From assembly GCA_013365325.1 (NCBI GenBank), contig JABVXV010000231.1, positions 38,714-102,713 of the forward strand: a stretch of DNA of 64,000 bases. The letters are read 5' to 3'. The DNA comes from Dipetalonema caudispina (taxonomy: Eukaryota; Nematoda; Chromadorea; Rhabditida; Onchocercidae). Both the position numbers and the translations under genes were made by a program. Shown here piece after piece: positions 36,501 to 51,201 of the stretch. Positions within the stretch are counted from its first letter, which is position 1; the number at the start of each line of letters is the position of its first letter. The notes under the pieces are model-generated. The model was not told where the DNA came from. It saw only the letters and a list, made by a program, of their open reading frames with translations, and searched no databases.

Positions 36501-39363
36501 GAAGCAAGTAATTCCAATTGCATCTCTTTTTGTTTTCGTAAAGTTCCACAGTAATTCTAAACTGAGCCTCAATAAAAATTAACAACAGCTGAATGTTTCA
36601 TTGCTGACTCAGCACATTTCTTGATTTAGACTAATACCACTTATAGAAGATAAATGACAAATTCATACGAACAATGTAACTGAATTAAAATTGCCTTGTT
36701 CGCATGAAATTCTTTTTAACAACTGAAAATCCAATTGTTGCATAGCAGCAAAAATTCCTAAATGACACAAGACATAACCCCAGACACTAAAAGCAGTTAA
36801 AAAATATAAAACCAACGGCAATATCACGAAAAACAGCAGCGGCTCGTTGTGTATCACCTCGATCGGGATGTGCTTCATGCATACCACGCTCCAATTCATT
36901 CAACATACTCGGATATGTTTCCAAATGTCGGAATGGGCGACTCAATCCGGATATTAAATCTTTCAGGGGATAATCTATTTCATTTAACACCTCTTCGAAA
37001 AGATTCCTGAAAATATTATTTGAAAACAAAGTTTCTAGATGGGATCTGACTGATTACACTCACCATACCATGTATTTAGTGTCAGATTCAATCATTATTT
37101 TAGCTTTTAACAGCAGATTCGAGATAATGCTGTTCGCCAAGCATGGAAAAATTGTACTTTTAGAGCATAAACACAACGGCCACTTTTTTCTTTCTAGAAA
37201 TTTTTATTTAGCCAAATCATTCCTGGAAAGCCTACTTATTTCTAAGGATGAGATCCACCGCCTTCGGATGATTTTGGCAATAAAGCCTGAGAAGATGTCG
37301 TAAATTTGGTGCTGCTCTTAGCAGTAAACCACCAATTCGAGCATTGATTGCATCTTTTTCAACAGCTTCTTTGATATCATTTAATAATTCCCGCTGATGA
37401 CTAATCAGAAGCTGCAAATTTCCAGCAAGAACTTGAAAATCCTTCTCAGAAATCCTAAAAATACGAAATTCGAAATCACAGTCGAGTATCAAATTCAATT
37501 CCTATTGAAAAATTTTCCTCTGCAGCACCATCTCTACACTTTTTTGAGCTTTTTCATTTTCACTCATTTCCGCAAATCGATGTCAACAACCTGACGCATA
37601 TGTGCATTTGAACAGAATACCCACCGTACCAGCCCGGAATACTACGAAATTGCAAACAAAATAAGGTCGAATAGTTAACGGAAAAAGATTGTCTGAAAAG
37701 ATACTTTTTCGAATCCTTAATTTTGGCTAATGCATCGTTGTTAAATTTTGTGACACTATCCACATACTTTAATTCCGCTTCCAGAAAACTTTTCATTACC
37801 TGAAATAAGAAATGTTAAATGCCTAGACTCCAATCAAATCACAACTGTTACGAACAGCATGTTAGAAACTGTACTTTTACAGGGCGTTTCAGGCCATCAC
37901 GATATCATCTATAGTATTGCATTTTAGAATTAGGATACACGTAATGATTCATATGTATAGTAGTAAGTGAACCAGTAGGAGGAAAAAGCATTCTCAGGGA
38001 CAAACGCAAAAGTTATGTCAGCTTTTCAAAGATACGCTACGATATTTAAGTCTTTTGATGTCAAATACTGATACTACGATCCAATTTATTCTATAGTTGA
38101 TGTTTATCGGCAATCTCGGCTATATTTTGATTAAGTTTTCAATGCAATAATATATTTCAAACTACAATAAGCAACAATACACGTTCTAGCAGTAAGAAAG
38201 CATTTGTGCTGTACTTTCAATCACAAAAAAAAAAAAAAAAAAAAAAAAAAACTCGCAGAGCAGCAAAATCAGGGAAGTGGAAACTATATAACGCAAGTAA
38301 CAGAAAGTTCTATGGGGTTAAACGCTTCAAACAACAGAGAAAAGAGTAAAATATCTTTATAAAATCATTGTTTACCTGTTCCCGATAAGCTTGTCGACTT
38401 GTGTCACTGGAAAAGAGGGGTGTTTCTTTTGTTGGACCGGATGATGAGCCATCGCCATTTAATATTGGAGGTCCATTACTTCGAGATCGCAAAAATCTTT
38501 CTGAAGAAATGATTGCCTCGAAAAATTGCTTTTATAAACTTGTTAGAACTGTTTCATAAACAAAAAATTTCCTCAATTTCAAAACTTCCTAACATTATGC
38601 GCTTCATTTGATGTCATATATTCGAAGTAACCTTAATAAACTTTCTACAGTGGAAAACTAAATTACTCTAGCAATAGATCGGAGATTAAACTGCCCAAAA
38701 ATTTATACCAGATTCTGGTATTATTGTGACGTAATTCGATGGAAACCATCCAGTATAGGAATGCAGCGTCCCTTCCCACCAACCGCCTTCCAACTGCTGT
38801 GTAACGGTGATAACATCACCTTTTCGGAATGAAAGCTGAAAAATTAATTGAAGCAAGTCATGCTATGTTTAGAAAATTTTAGCTTTCAACATGATAAACA
38901 CTCCCCAAGTGATTTTTGTTATTTCTAACGGCAATGAAAAAAAATGAAGACCTCAAACAACGTAACCTTTCTCTTTTTATCAAAAGAGAAAAAAACAACA
39001 TTATAGAGTATTTTAGTTATTCAAGCTGATTACAGAGCATTCCACAGTCTCACTTTCCACAACAAAGTGAAACTGTGGAATGCTCTATAATCGAGTAAGT
39101 AGATATACATGTATATGTACTTGATTACATATGTATATAATATTTGGAAGTCACAGTTACTTGAATTAAAGCCACTTAAGAAATAATATTTAAACAAGTG
39201 AAAATGTAAAAATGAATAATACATAAATGGATACCTCGTCGTTATTCCGTCCTTTAAAGGCATGCTTTGCTCGGGCGTATATAGTTGAAGTTTGTTGGGT
39301 ATTGAGGACACTATCGGATGAAGATGGGATAACTTCATGAAATTGTTCACCGCTGCTTTCCAT
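24526..39363 (-). CDS. pix-1: PIX-type Rho guanine nucleotide exchange factor (beta-PIX/ARHGEF7 orthologue), 14 exons, about 680 aa
   Basis: Activates Rac/Cdc42 and forms scaffolds with GIT and PAK at adhesions and cell edges. Exons 5' to 3': 39235-39363, 38709-38835, 38376-38500, 37705-37799, 37236-37454, 36817-37006, 36381-36556, 35903-36045, 34930-35081, 27133-27212, 26136-26314, 25784-25985, 24899-24953, 24526-24696; all phases match. Domain order: SH3 (residues ~28-85, [20 protein letters not shown]); RhoGEF/DH (~128-295, ending [15 protein letters not shown] and HPDRGDTQR); PH (~310-425, with [14 protein letters not shown]); a segment with [12 protein letters not shown]; the GIT-binding region ([16 protein letters not shown]); and a C-terminal coiled coil ([13 protein letters not shown]). 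Length is close to vertebrate beta-PIX (~646). There is no CH domain, unlike alpha-PIX. A run of eight Gln (CAA repeat, ~24586-24608) precedes the C-terminus, which lacks an obvious PDZ ligand. The 7.7 kb intron 9 could hide alternative exons. Confidence 0.95.
25034..25112 (-). other. Long imperfect hairpin in PIX intron 12
   Basis: Two arms of about 39 bases meet directly at the palindromic centre GGTAAAT|ATTTACC (axis between 25072 and 25073). Only about four mismatches and one single-base bulge occur across the stem. It lies in the intron between exons 24899-24953 and 25784-25985. It could be a foldback (MITE-like) element or a structured small-RNA precursor. Confidence 0.6.
27213..34929 (-). 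other. PIX intron 9, 7.7 kb, AT-rich
   Basis: Bounded by exon ends ATG|gttagt and tttccag|GCT, both phase 0. I see no certain coding exon inside. A block at 28566-28786 is open in both strands. There is an A/T and TG-rich patch near 29301-29340 and many AT-rich short frames of no coding character. Confidence 0.55.
38225..38251. repeat. Poly(A) tract of 27 bases
   Basis: Uninterrupted A run within a PIX intron. Confidence 0.95.
39027..39093 (-). ncRNA. Candidate microRNA-like hairpin in PIX intron 1
   Basis: Two 30-base arms (39027-39056 and 39064-39093) around a 7-base loop. On the plus strand two internal positions mispair as C-A. On the minus strand, the transcribed strand of the host gene, both become G-U wobbles, so the intronic RNA would pair along the stem almost without mismatch. 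Core of the arms: AGAGCATTCCACAGT and its complement. The length (67 bases) and 7-base loop match pre-miRNA dimensions, but the very high pairing also fits a recent inverted repeat. There is no direct evidence of expression. Confidence 0.45.
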
Positions 39364-39384
39364 TAAATGATCAAAAACACCTCT
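39364..39384 (-). promoter_or_regulatory. Probable spliced-leader acceptor for the PIX gene
   Basis: On the minus strand AAATTTCAG ends at 39383, followed by 19 bases and the ATG of MESSGEQF. The SH3 domain begins about 27 residues later, as expected for a full N-terminus. An upstream exon reading through RGVFDHL cannot be excluded. Confidence 0.5.
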
Positions 39385-41194
39385 GAAATTTATTTTCGTA
39401 ACAAAAACCAATAGATGATGCGCATCACTTTTTTTCTTACATAACAAGTAAAAAATCGGCTAATTAATTCGATTTTATCGGAAGAGACAAACGGCTTGTT
39501 AAGATATTCTGAAATAGGGCACAGAAAGAATTCTAATTGATTGTCATACTAATCCATTTTTACCAAATTATATGTTAAACGCATCAAGACGTAACACAGT
39601 TCCGTTTTTCAAGTCTAATCAAGGTAATAAAAATCAATAGATGATGTGCATCATTTTGAGGATATTAGAAGCAAATTCTGAATTTTAAGTATGTTCGAGA
39701 GGTACTGTACACAAAAGCTTTACGTAGGTAAAATCTTTTTATAAAATACTAAACTGACTCTGAATATGATACCAAACTGACTCTGAGTAAGCGCAATTAC
39801 GATTAATCGCATCGTTGATTACGACTAATCACCTAAAGTGCCTTGGATTAAGATTTCGAGGCTTGGGATCTCACCCGTGATCCAAGGGTTGAAGTATTTC
39901 TCCATTACTATATGCGAGCTGGTGCCTTATCATTATTCCGTTCATTTCTATCACCTCTAAATATTTTTCCTCAAATCTCTCGATACATTTTGTCTCATAA
40001 CGTTTCATTTCGAATCTTAAATCCTATAGCATTCTGAAAACCTTCCAATTCGATTAGTTTTTAGCTGTTGCAACATCGATTAATCCATTGATCAATCAAT
40101 TAATCAAAATGATCATCTCAGGTATATTATTATTCGAATAAATGTTATGAAAGTAGGGGATGCAAAGTCAGTCGACTTCTGGTCAATATTACACGTCCTG
40201 ATGGATCGTAAACCATCGTAACATCTACTATTAACCTCTGATTATCTCTCCGATTATAGCACCCCTCTCTTTTTCCGTTCCAAACTGCAATCTCAGACAA
40301 ACAGCCACGTTATTCCACATATCCTACAATCTTCTGCATCATACTTAACTGTTGCACTATTTTTTGTTAATGCTATCCTCAACTCAGATTTTCTTTCCTA
40401 GTCTAATCGATCCCTGACCCCATCCGTAGAACTGTCTCTGCACCTTTTTATTCTACAACTTTGGCACTAGCTGTTTTTTCTAGAAAGGTAGTTTCGAGGT
40501 TTCCAAGGTTTTGAGACCATTATTTTGGATATGTTTGAGATAATGATTAGAGTCTTCGTTGTGTGGAAAAGATTTATTAAACCCTGAATGCGTTCTACTT
40601 TGTTTATACAGTGCAAAAAAAAAACGTCGTTAGTAATAGAAAATTAGAATCCAAGAATTACCAGACTATCTATCACCAGAACCAAATAAACAGAATGAAT
40701 CTTAAAAGGAATTATACCTTCTGAAATTACCCAAAATTAATCCATATGATAGTTAAATCAGTGAGAAAATGTATGCACTATAGAATATAAAAAACATTCA
40801 TCAAAGATGAAGCATTAATATTAAACAATCAATTATTCATTTTCATTATTAACATCTATTTATTCCTCTGAAAAAGCTAACGTAATTGTCTAAAAATTTC
40901 ATATAAAATATAAAAAAATTTGTATAATAAATTCTGTATCAATTAAATAGTAATAATAGTAATAATAGATACAATGAACAAATAAGAAAAAAAAGTACTA
41001 AATAAAAATATCAAAATCATTCACATTCTAATTTTGCATATTAATAGTAATGCTTTTTGCACGAAGTTTAACCATCCGTATGGAACTGATCGAAGATTAA
41101 TTGTTCGTTAGTTGCATATGGTCGTATTTTCTTACCCGCGCAGTAAATAATTGTGAATGAGGTCAGTTTAGGCTGTGATGATGGCATTGGGTAG
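39385..41194. other. Intergenic region between the divergent PIX and eIF4A genes
   Basis: AT-rich DNA with no coding-like frame. It should contain the promoter of the PIX gene. A small hairpin (CTTGG-ATC and GATCCAAG arms) is at about 39861-39886. Confidence 0.45.
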
Positions 41195-41880
41195 GTGGTT
41201 GTCTGTGTGTGTGTGTGTCTGTCTGTCATCCAGTCATTGATAACATTTTATGTTTATTTGCCTTGCGTGTTTCATTGTTTTGTATGTATTATTGACACGT
41301 ACGTGTATGTTATGCGTGTACGTTTATATATTTTTGTAAGTTATGGAGGGATATATTGATTGTAAGAGTTTATATATAAATGGTGTGTATACAAGTGCAA
41401 GTATGTTTGTCATATGTATTATATATGTCATAAGATATGCACGTGATATACAGATTGAAGAGATTGTTTATGTTGAAGAAGGTATTGCTCTTGTATGGAC
41501 ATCTTTATAAGTGTATGTAAGTATATGTTTTTTTGCAAATATGTATGTGTATGTGTGTGTGTGTGTCTGTCTGTCTGTGTGTACATGCATGTTATGTATT
41601 GGCACCTTCACGGATATGTCGATGCAAGTATAGGTGGTGGTATACTTGTGTTGTTGCATCCTCATTGAGGATGTGTATGTCTGTGTGTGTGTCTCTGTTT
41701 GTAACCATGTCTGTCTATGTATATGTATTAATGGTTGTATGTGTTTTATGTATATACCTCTGTATGTGAAATGTGTCTATGTGTGTGTGTGTGTGTGTGT
41801 GTGCGTGTGTGTGTGTGCGTATGTATGTGTATGTGTGTCTTTGTGTGTTATGTATTTGTGCATGTCTGTGTTTAGTTGTA
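41195..41880. repeat. TG-rich satellite-like block
   Basis: About 700 bases dominated on the plus strand by TGTG, TGTATG and TCTG units, with pure (TG)n stretches at about 41549-41580 and 41780-41815. The cysteine- and valine-rich open frames inside are by-products of the repeat. It lies about 220 bases upstream of the eIF4A start. Confidence 0.9.
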
Positions 41881-42024
41881 GATGGTTCAACGCCGATTAA
41901 AATTTCTCAATTTTAAGATGTCGAAAATTCGATTAGTTAGTCGGTAATGTGTAGGGTTTCTTATGAAATTTTTTGAAATTTTGATTTCGGGGCAACCAGT
42001 TATTGCATGCATCTATCCGTTTTC

Positions 42025-42100
42025 AGCTATTTGCAGGAAGTGGTTTCATCTATTTTCACACTAAACGCGAATTTTCTTCGTTTGGTTCGTCGATCCTGTC
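42025..42100 (+). promoter_or_regulatory. Candidate spliced-leader acceptor and 5' UTR of eIF4A
   Basis: TTTTCAG ends at 42026, 74 bases before the ATG. A second AG (TTTGCAG) follows about ten bases later. Either could receive a spliced leader. Confidence 0.35.
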
Positions 42101-45991
<3,891 letters not shown>

Positions 45992-47366
45992 AGGCCATAC
46001 TAATGGTGTCATGATGATGTTTGTGCTACTACACTATTATTATTCCAGTGCTGATTGCATTGTTGTAATTCAGTGAACTCGGGCTGGGTTCGTTTGTATT
46101 GTTAATCAGGCTGTTTAAAACTCTAGTTTTCCCCTAAATTATTACTAAAGAAGTTTTTTTTCGATGCCTTTGTTATTATGCCTGCATAACATTTTCTTTT
46201 TGTTTTCTGCCATTTTTCTCTTCTTTTTGATTGCTGTTTTTATACGTTAAGGATCAGGAGTGCGTCTTCAGGACTCAAGATTAACTTGTTTGTATTTTTA
46301 GGAATTGATAGCATTGTTTTAAATTGTTTACGTAAAGGGAGGTAAAATTCATACTCCTCCATTGTTCTTGTTTTTCATTTCTTCCTTTTTTTTTGACCGT
46401 TTCGTTGGGTTGAACGATAATTAGTGAATTAATTATTGTATCGTTTGTCGATCCTGTGCTACACTGTTGCTGTTTTTTAAATACAATTTTTGTTTCTGAT
46501 TTGTAGTGAATGACATGAAAAGCTATAAACAAACTGTTTGCAAATTCGAGTAGGGTTGATAAGCGGGAGAAAACCTTCAGTTTAATCCGATGTTGGTTTT
46601 GCCTTTCATTAAGTCGTGGAGATGAACAAAGGTGAGAGAGCGTTGTTCATGGTTTCATCCCTAATGTTTTCACGAAATAATTTGCTCTCAAGGAGGATGG
46701 AATCCATGGGTAATCGAAATCTGCTTCATTTTCAAAAATTAGAGATGCATTTTGTTTGCGTATTTATGTCGATGATGACATTGAAGTAATTCTGGATATG
46801 AGAAGTTAGTTCCTTCTGGATTAGTGTCACTACAGTCACTGAGATATATTTTGTTTTAATATTCAGAACGCTTAGATCATTTTATCTAGTGGATGTTGCA
46901 GGAGATTTGAATTATATAAATTCCCGTAAATTGAATCCATTCTGATATAAATTTTCCTGTAAATTTAAAACAAGAATCCTATAAAAATATGAATGGGATA
47001 ATTTTCATGGTAACTGGAATACGTCAACATGACCGTGTCTATTGTACGTACGATTTTCGTAGCATTTAATGAGTTCGTTTAAAGTGGGCAAAGATGGTCC
47101 ACTATGTTCGATATAGTAGCTTCGAATTTTATATTCTTTTTGTTTTGTATCACTGAAATTACATTGATAGTTGTATTGTATTGTTCATAGTATAAGGTTA
47201 TAGGTTAATCCAAGCATATAAATGTTTGATTTCAGTATAATTTATTTCACAGTCATTTCAGTCTTAATAATCTGAATTTTTAAACATAAACTGAATTCTC
47301 TAATCATGGCTAATTTTGACGAAATTAAGAGTGTCATGTTATCTTGATGAAAATAATTTCAAAGAT
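45992..47366. other. eIF4A 3' UTR and intergenic region
   Basis: Sequence just after the eIF4A stop is T-rich and probably 3' UTR. The rest, up to the convergent SH2-like gene, has no coding-like frame. Confidence 0.5.
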
Positions 47367-49647
47367 TCAAATTGATCCATACTTATTTTTGATGAATTCA
47401 CCCATTGTTCGAACAAGCCAATGGAAATGATCACCAGTTGATGTACGATATACCACTGTAAGTGGGAGACGATTGATATCATTCAAGTTTACCTAAAATT
47501 TGATTCATTCGATCCAAAATTGGATTGATTTTTCTTTTTTTATCACCTGACCTAATAATCTTATACTTATTGTTGCTTACTCTAATATAGTTATAGTTAA
47601 ATCTTTTAAGGAAAATTAATATGGTTAAATTTTAAAAAATGCCCAATTTCAAAAGTTTTCCAGGTTATTTGTATTTGCACTCAAATTACTTGAAAGCAGT
47701 TTAGTTGATAAGGGAAGAAATATTGAGATATGCTCAAATAAATTCAATTCATTTTACTTAATGATTATTTACTATCAAAATTTGACTAGATTATAATTAT
47801 TCGTTTTCTTTGGCTAATTCGAATCCACAAAAATTGCCAATGTTTCACTATTTCTAATTCCATAAATCTAAATTATATTTGCCTGAAGAAATTGAATGAT
47901 TAACGATCAGATAATCAACGTGTAATTACTTAAATTATACCTCAGATAAAACTAAACTTTGGTCTTCCATGGTGTCAGCATTTATTTTCTAAATTATTTT
48001 AGATTTCATTGAGTAGGAAAGCCAAATTCTTCTTTAATTACTTATATTAGTTTTTCGATTTACATTTGCTACTTTATACAATTAACACTGTTTAATCATT
48101 AATCTCTTCCGTATTAACAGTGCGATATCATCAGATCATTTGTTATAATCCTCTTTGCAGTGAAGAGAACTTGAAATCAGAAATGATTTAAATTTTGTCA
48201 ATTCGATTAATAATATAAAGAAAGATAATAATCGATTTCATCACTTTTGAAACTCTAAGCAAATACTATCCAAAATACTGTTTAATTTTGGAAGAGGAAA
48301 AAAGTACTAAATATAAGTAAAATTATCTGCAAAGATAAATGCGCCATTTTTGAAGACAATGTTAGAAGAGCTAATTGATTTTAAGACATTAATTATCAAT
48401 GGTAAATAAAAATAAAAGATATTACTTTTTCCTGAAGTATTGTTCCTGATAACCTATCATCAATATTTTTATCCAAATTTTAGTAAACAATAAAATTTAG
48501 AGACAAGTAAACAATTGAAAGTAAAAAAGTAACTAAATGCAAGCTAAACTAACATTAAAACTCGAACAATTTGGGCAAAAATATTGACAATTTTAATCGA
48601 TTTTATCTTTAAATGTGAAATTATGTTGAACTTAAATCTTAAAGAATAATTCTCAGCAAAATTGTTAAATTCGATAAGATTTGCTCAATTTACATATGAA
48701 TATAATTTACAGTAATAAATGAAACAATTTGAAGTATCCATGTTATACTTGAATAATGAAATAATTTGAACTTCCTATCTTATAATTAAGTGATTTGTAT
48801 TTGAAATTTATTTGATTGGTGCAATTATTTTAGTTAAAATTAATATATATCTGGTAGATAGAAATGGATGAATTTTTAATAAGCGAAGATAATGATAGAT
48901 AGATAGAGAAGTAAGCAGTAATTATTTAAAATTAAAATTACTCTGTGATAATAGGAATGATTAAAAGAATCTACCGAAGTATCCCATTGATGATACAGTC
49001 GAAATTCTGTCAAATAATGAACTAATGATTCAGCTTCATGCTTTGTACAAACGCCGATATAGCGCCATTTGGTGAATTCATTTAATGTCGGTGGTACAAC
49101 TTGCGGTCGTTTAACTAAAAATTTTTCATTATCAGTGATAATAGAATACAATGTAAAACTTCTTTAATTTAATTTATTTTTTCCTTTTTTTCTTCGGCAA
49201 GAAAAATGTGATAAATTTCCGATAATTTTTTTATATAGAAATTCTTGTATTTTAAAAATGATCAAATAAATTGGATACAATTGGAAGATTTTGCATTGTC
49301 GATTAATTTTTCAGAATTTTTTGAAGTTATATCCGTTTCATTTTCATATCTCGGATTGTGATAATAATTAATAGCATTGGATGTGTTAACACTTTGTTCG
49401 CTTCAATGAAATATAGTAATTGAAAATTTTGATTAAATTAACCAGTTAAAAATTTCCAATTTCAAAGTATTAGATTATTTATATTGAAAAAAGAGAATAA
49501 TAAAAGATGGAAATTGGAAGCTTATTTATTGCTATGCTAAGAAATTTGGAATTTATGGATTAAAATGAACAAAGCAAGAAAGGAAAAAAAATTGGCAATA
49601 ATTAATTACCGTCTTTGATTCTTTTTCCTCCTTGCTGGCTTTATCAT
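47367..49647 (-). CDS. Small SH2-like protein, about 116 aa, 3 exons
   Basis: Proposed exons 5' to 3': 49610-49647, 48975-49161, 47367-47492; phases match at both joins. A basic N-terminus (MIKPARRKKNQR) is followed by a domain whose pattern recalls SH2: WRYIG where SH2 has W-Y-x-G, the helix HEAESLVHYL, a strand LTVVYRT, the DHFHW segment carrying the position of the conserved beta-D histidine, then MGEFIKNKYGSI. The FLVR-type phosphotyrosine-binding arginine is not obvious (EFRLYHQ), so the domain may not bind phosphotyrosine. The end seems short for SH2 (no LV-x-x-Y), so a further exon may be missing; an alternative donor exists in AATAA|gtatgg. The acceptor of exon 2 (ttaaag) is weak. That these are real exons is fairly likely; SH2 identity is tentative. 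Confidence 0.5.
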
Positions 49648-49699
49648 TTTATTTTCAGCGTACAACACGTCACCTTTCTACACGTTAAACTGACGTTAT

Positions 49700-51200
49700 T
49701 ATTTGATGTATTGATGATTTTAAATACTTTGAATATGCAAATTCAGTTTTTTAAATATCTCTTAATCTTCATAGTATCTTCCTAAAATATCGAAATGATT
49801 ATCAATGATTATCGTTAACATATTATTTGATTGCATGATAAGATGTATTTTTTGGTATTAAGATAATAGCCATATACTGAGAAGTTATAACTATGATCGA
49901 ATATTACTCATCACTAATAAACTTAATCGAGGGATAAGAAATATTAAATCAAATTAAGTTGAATTAATTATCTGACATGAAACAATGATTGCTTATCGAA
50001 TCAAAAAACAAAAATTAAATTAGGAAATGAAAGGAATAAAAACATAGCGATAAAAATAATGATTTTCTGAATAATATTTATGAAGAATATTGTTTTGTTT
50101 TAATAATCAATCGATCGATTGATCTTTTTAATGTTAATGAATTGATCATTTTTGTTCATGCCTATAATACATAGTTAAAAAGTATCACAATCATTGAAAT
50201 TCGAAAGAAATTTTGTAAATATGTTCGCCATTTTTGAATGAAAAAGATTGATAAAATATTATTTGCCAAATAGCTATTTGGTAAAATAAAAAAAAAAGTA
50301 AACGAAATAAAAAAACATGAAAATGTGTTCATTTTCATGTTATATTTCGAAATAATCCCTGAAAACAATAAAATTTTTCCTTTTTTTAACTTTTTGTCAA
50401 AGATTGATACCGAAATTTCAATTTTTCCCACAATTTTAAGCTTTCTTCATGTAAATTTCATATGAAATTTATGGAAATTATTATATTTATGAGAGAATAT
50501 AATTCTTCTGAGAGTAAATCATTTGGTATAAAATGTATGATCAGATGATAATTTGCAAGAAAAATAATCTTATAATTCTTGAGATTTATCAGCAATGAAT
50601 TACAGGTTTGCATTAGATTTTTCTTTTTAAATTTCTTAAGTGTTAATTGATCAGCAGATCAAAAAGTTCCATAATTGTTTAACAATTCATTAGCTTATTT
50701 GTTTCATTCCCTTATGCATAAACAATTATTAAACAGATTACGCATTCAAATATATTTAATTCATGATGACTAGGAATCTTTTTAGTAAAATAGCATAATA
50801 AAAATTTGTGATAGAAAAATAAAAACCTCGTTTTTTCCGAATTTTTCTTCGTTAATTTATTTTCCGAAAAATTTCTCGCCAGTGAAATCGAAATCTGATA
50901 GTAATTTTTAAAGTTTCTTCTTCCATCACTTGTCATTAGTTTTTTTTTTTTTATAACTATTGTCGATATATCATTAATAATTTATTATCGTATAGAATAA
51001 TTTCAACGAATTTAATCGATTTCTTCCACTCTTAAATACCATTCAATTTTTAAAAGTTAATTAAATGAGTGTAATAAAATGCGAATCAAATTAGTACAGG
51101 TTTGATATAAATATGGAATTATTGGAATTAAATAAATTAAAGTGAATTAACACCGTTAAATTTAATCTAATTAAATAAGCAAAATTTTTTTTTTTTTTTA
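49700..51200. other. Intergenic region, nothing recognised
   Basis: AT-rich, with one short perfect hairpin at 50314-50341 and a T run just before the first protease exon. It should include the protease promoter. Confidence 0.45.
50314..50341. other. Short perfect inverted repeat
   Basis: Twelve-base arms AACATGAAAATG and CATTTTCATGTT with loop TGTT. Could be a chance palindrome in AT-rich DNA. Confidence 0.5.
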
Positions 51201-51201
51201 G

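Noticed and set aside
41533..41900. Cys/Val-rich plus-strand frames and a Thr/His-rich minus-strand frame
   Set aside because: Direct translation of TG repeats.
47800..47840. TTCGAATCC, resembling a tRNA B box
   Set aside because: No matching A box, acceptor stem or anticodon arm could be drawn; no tRNA was found in the window.
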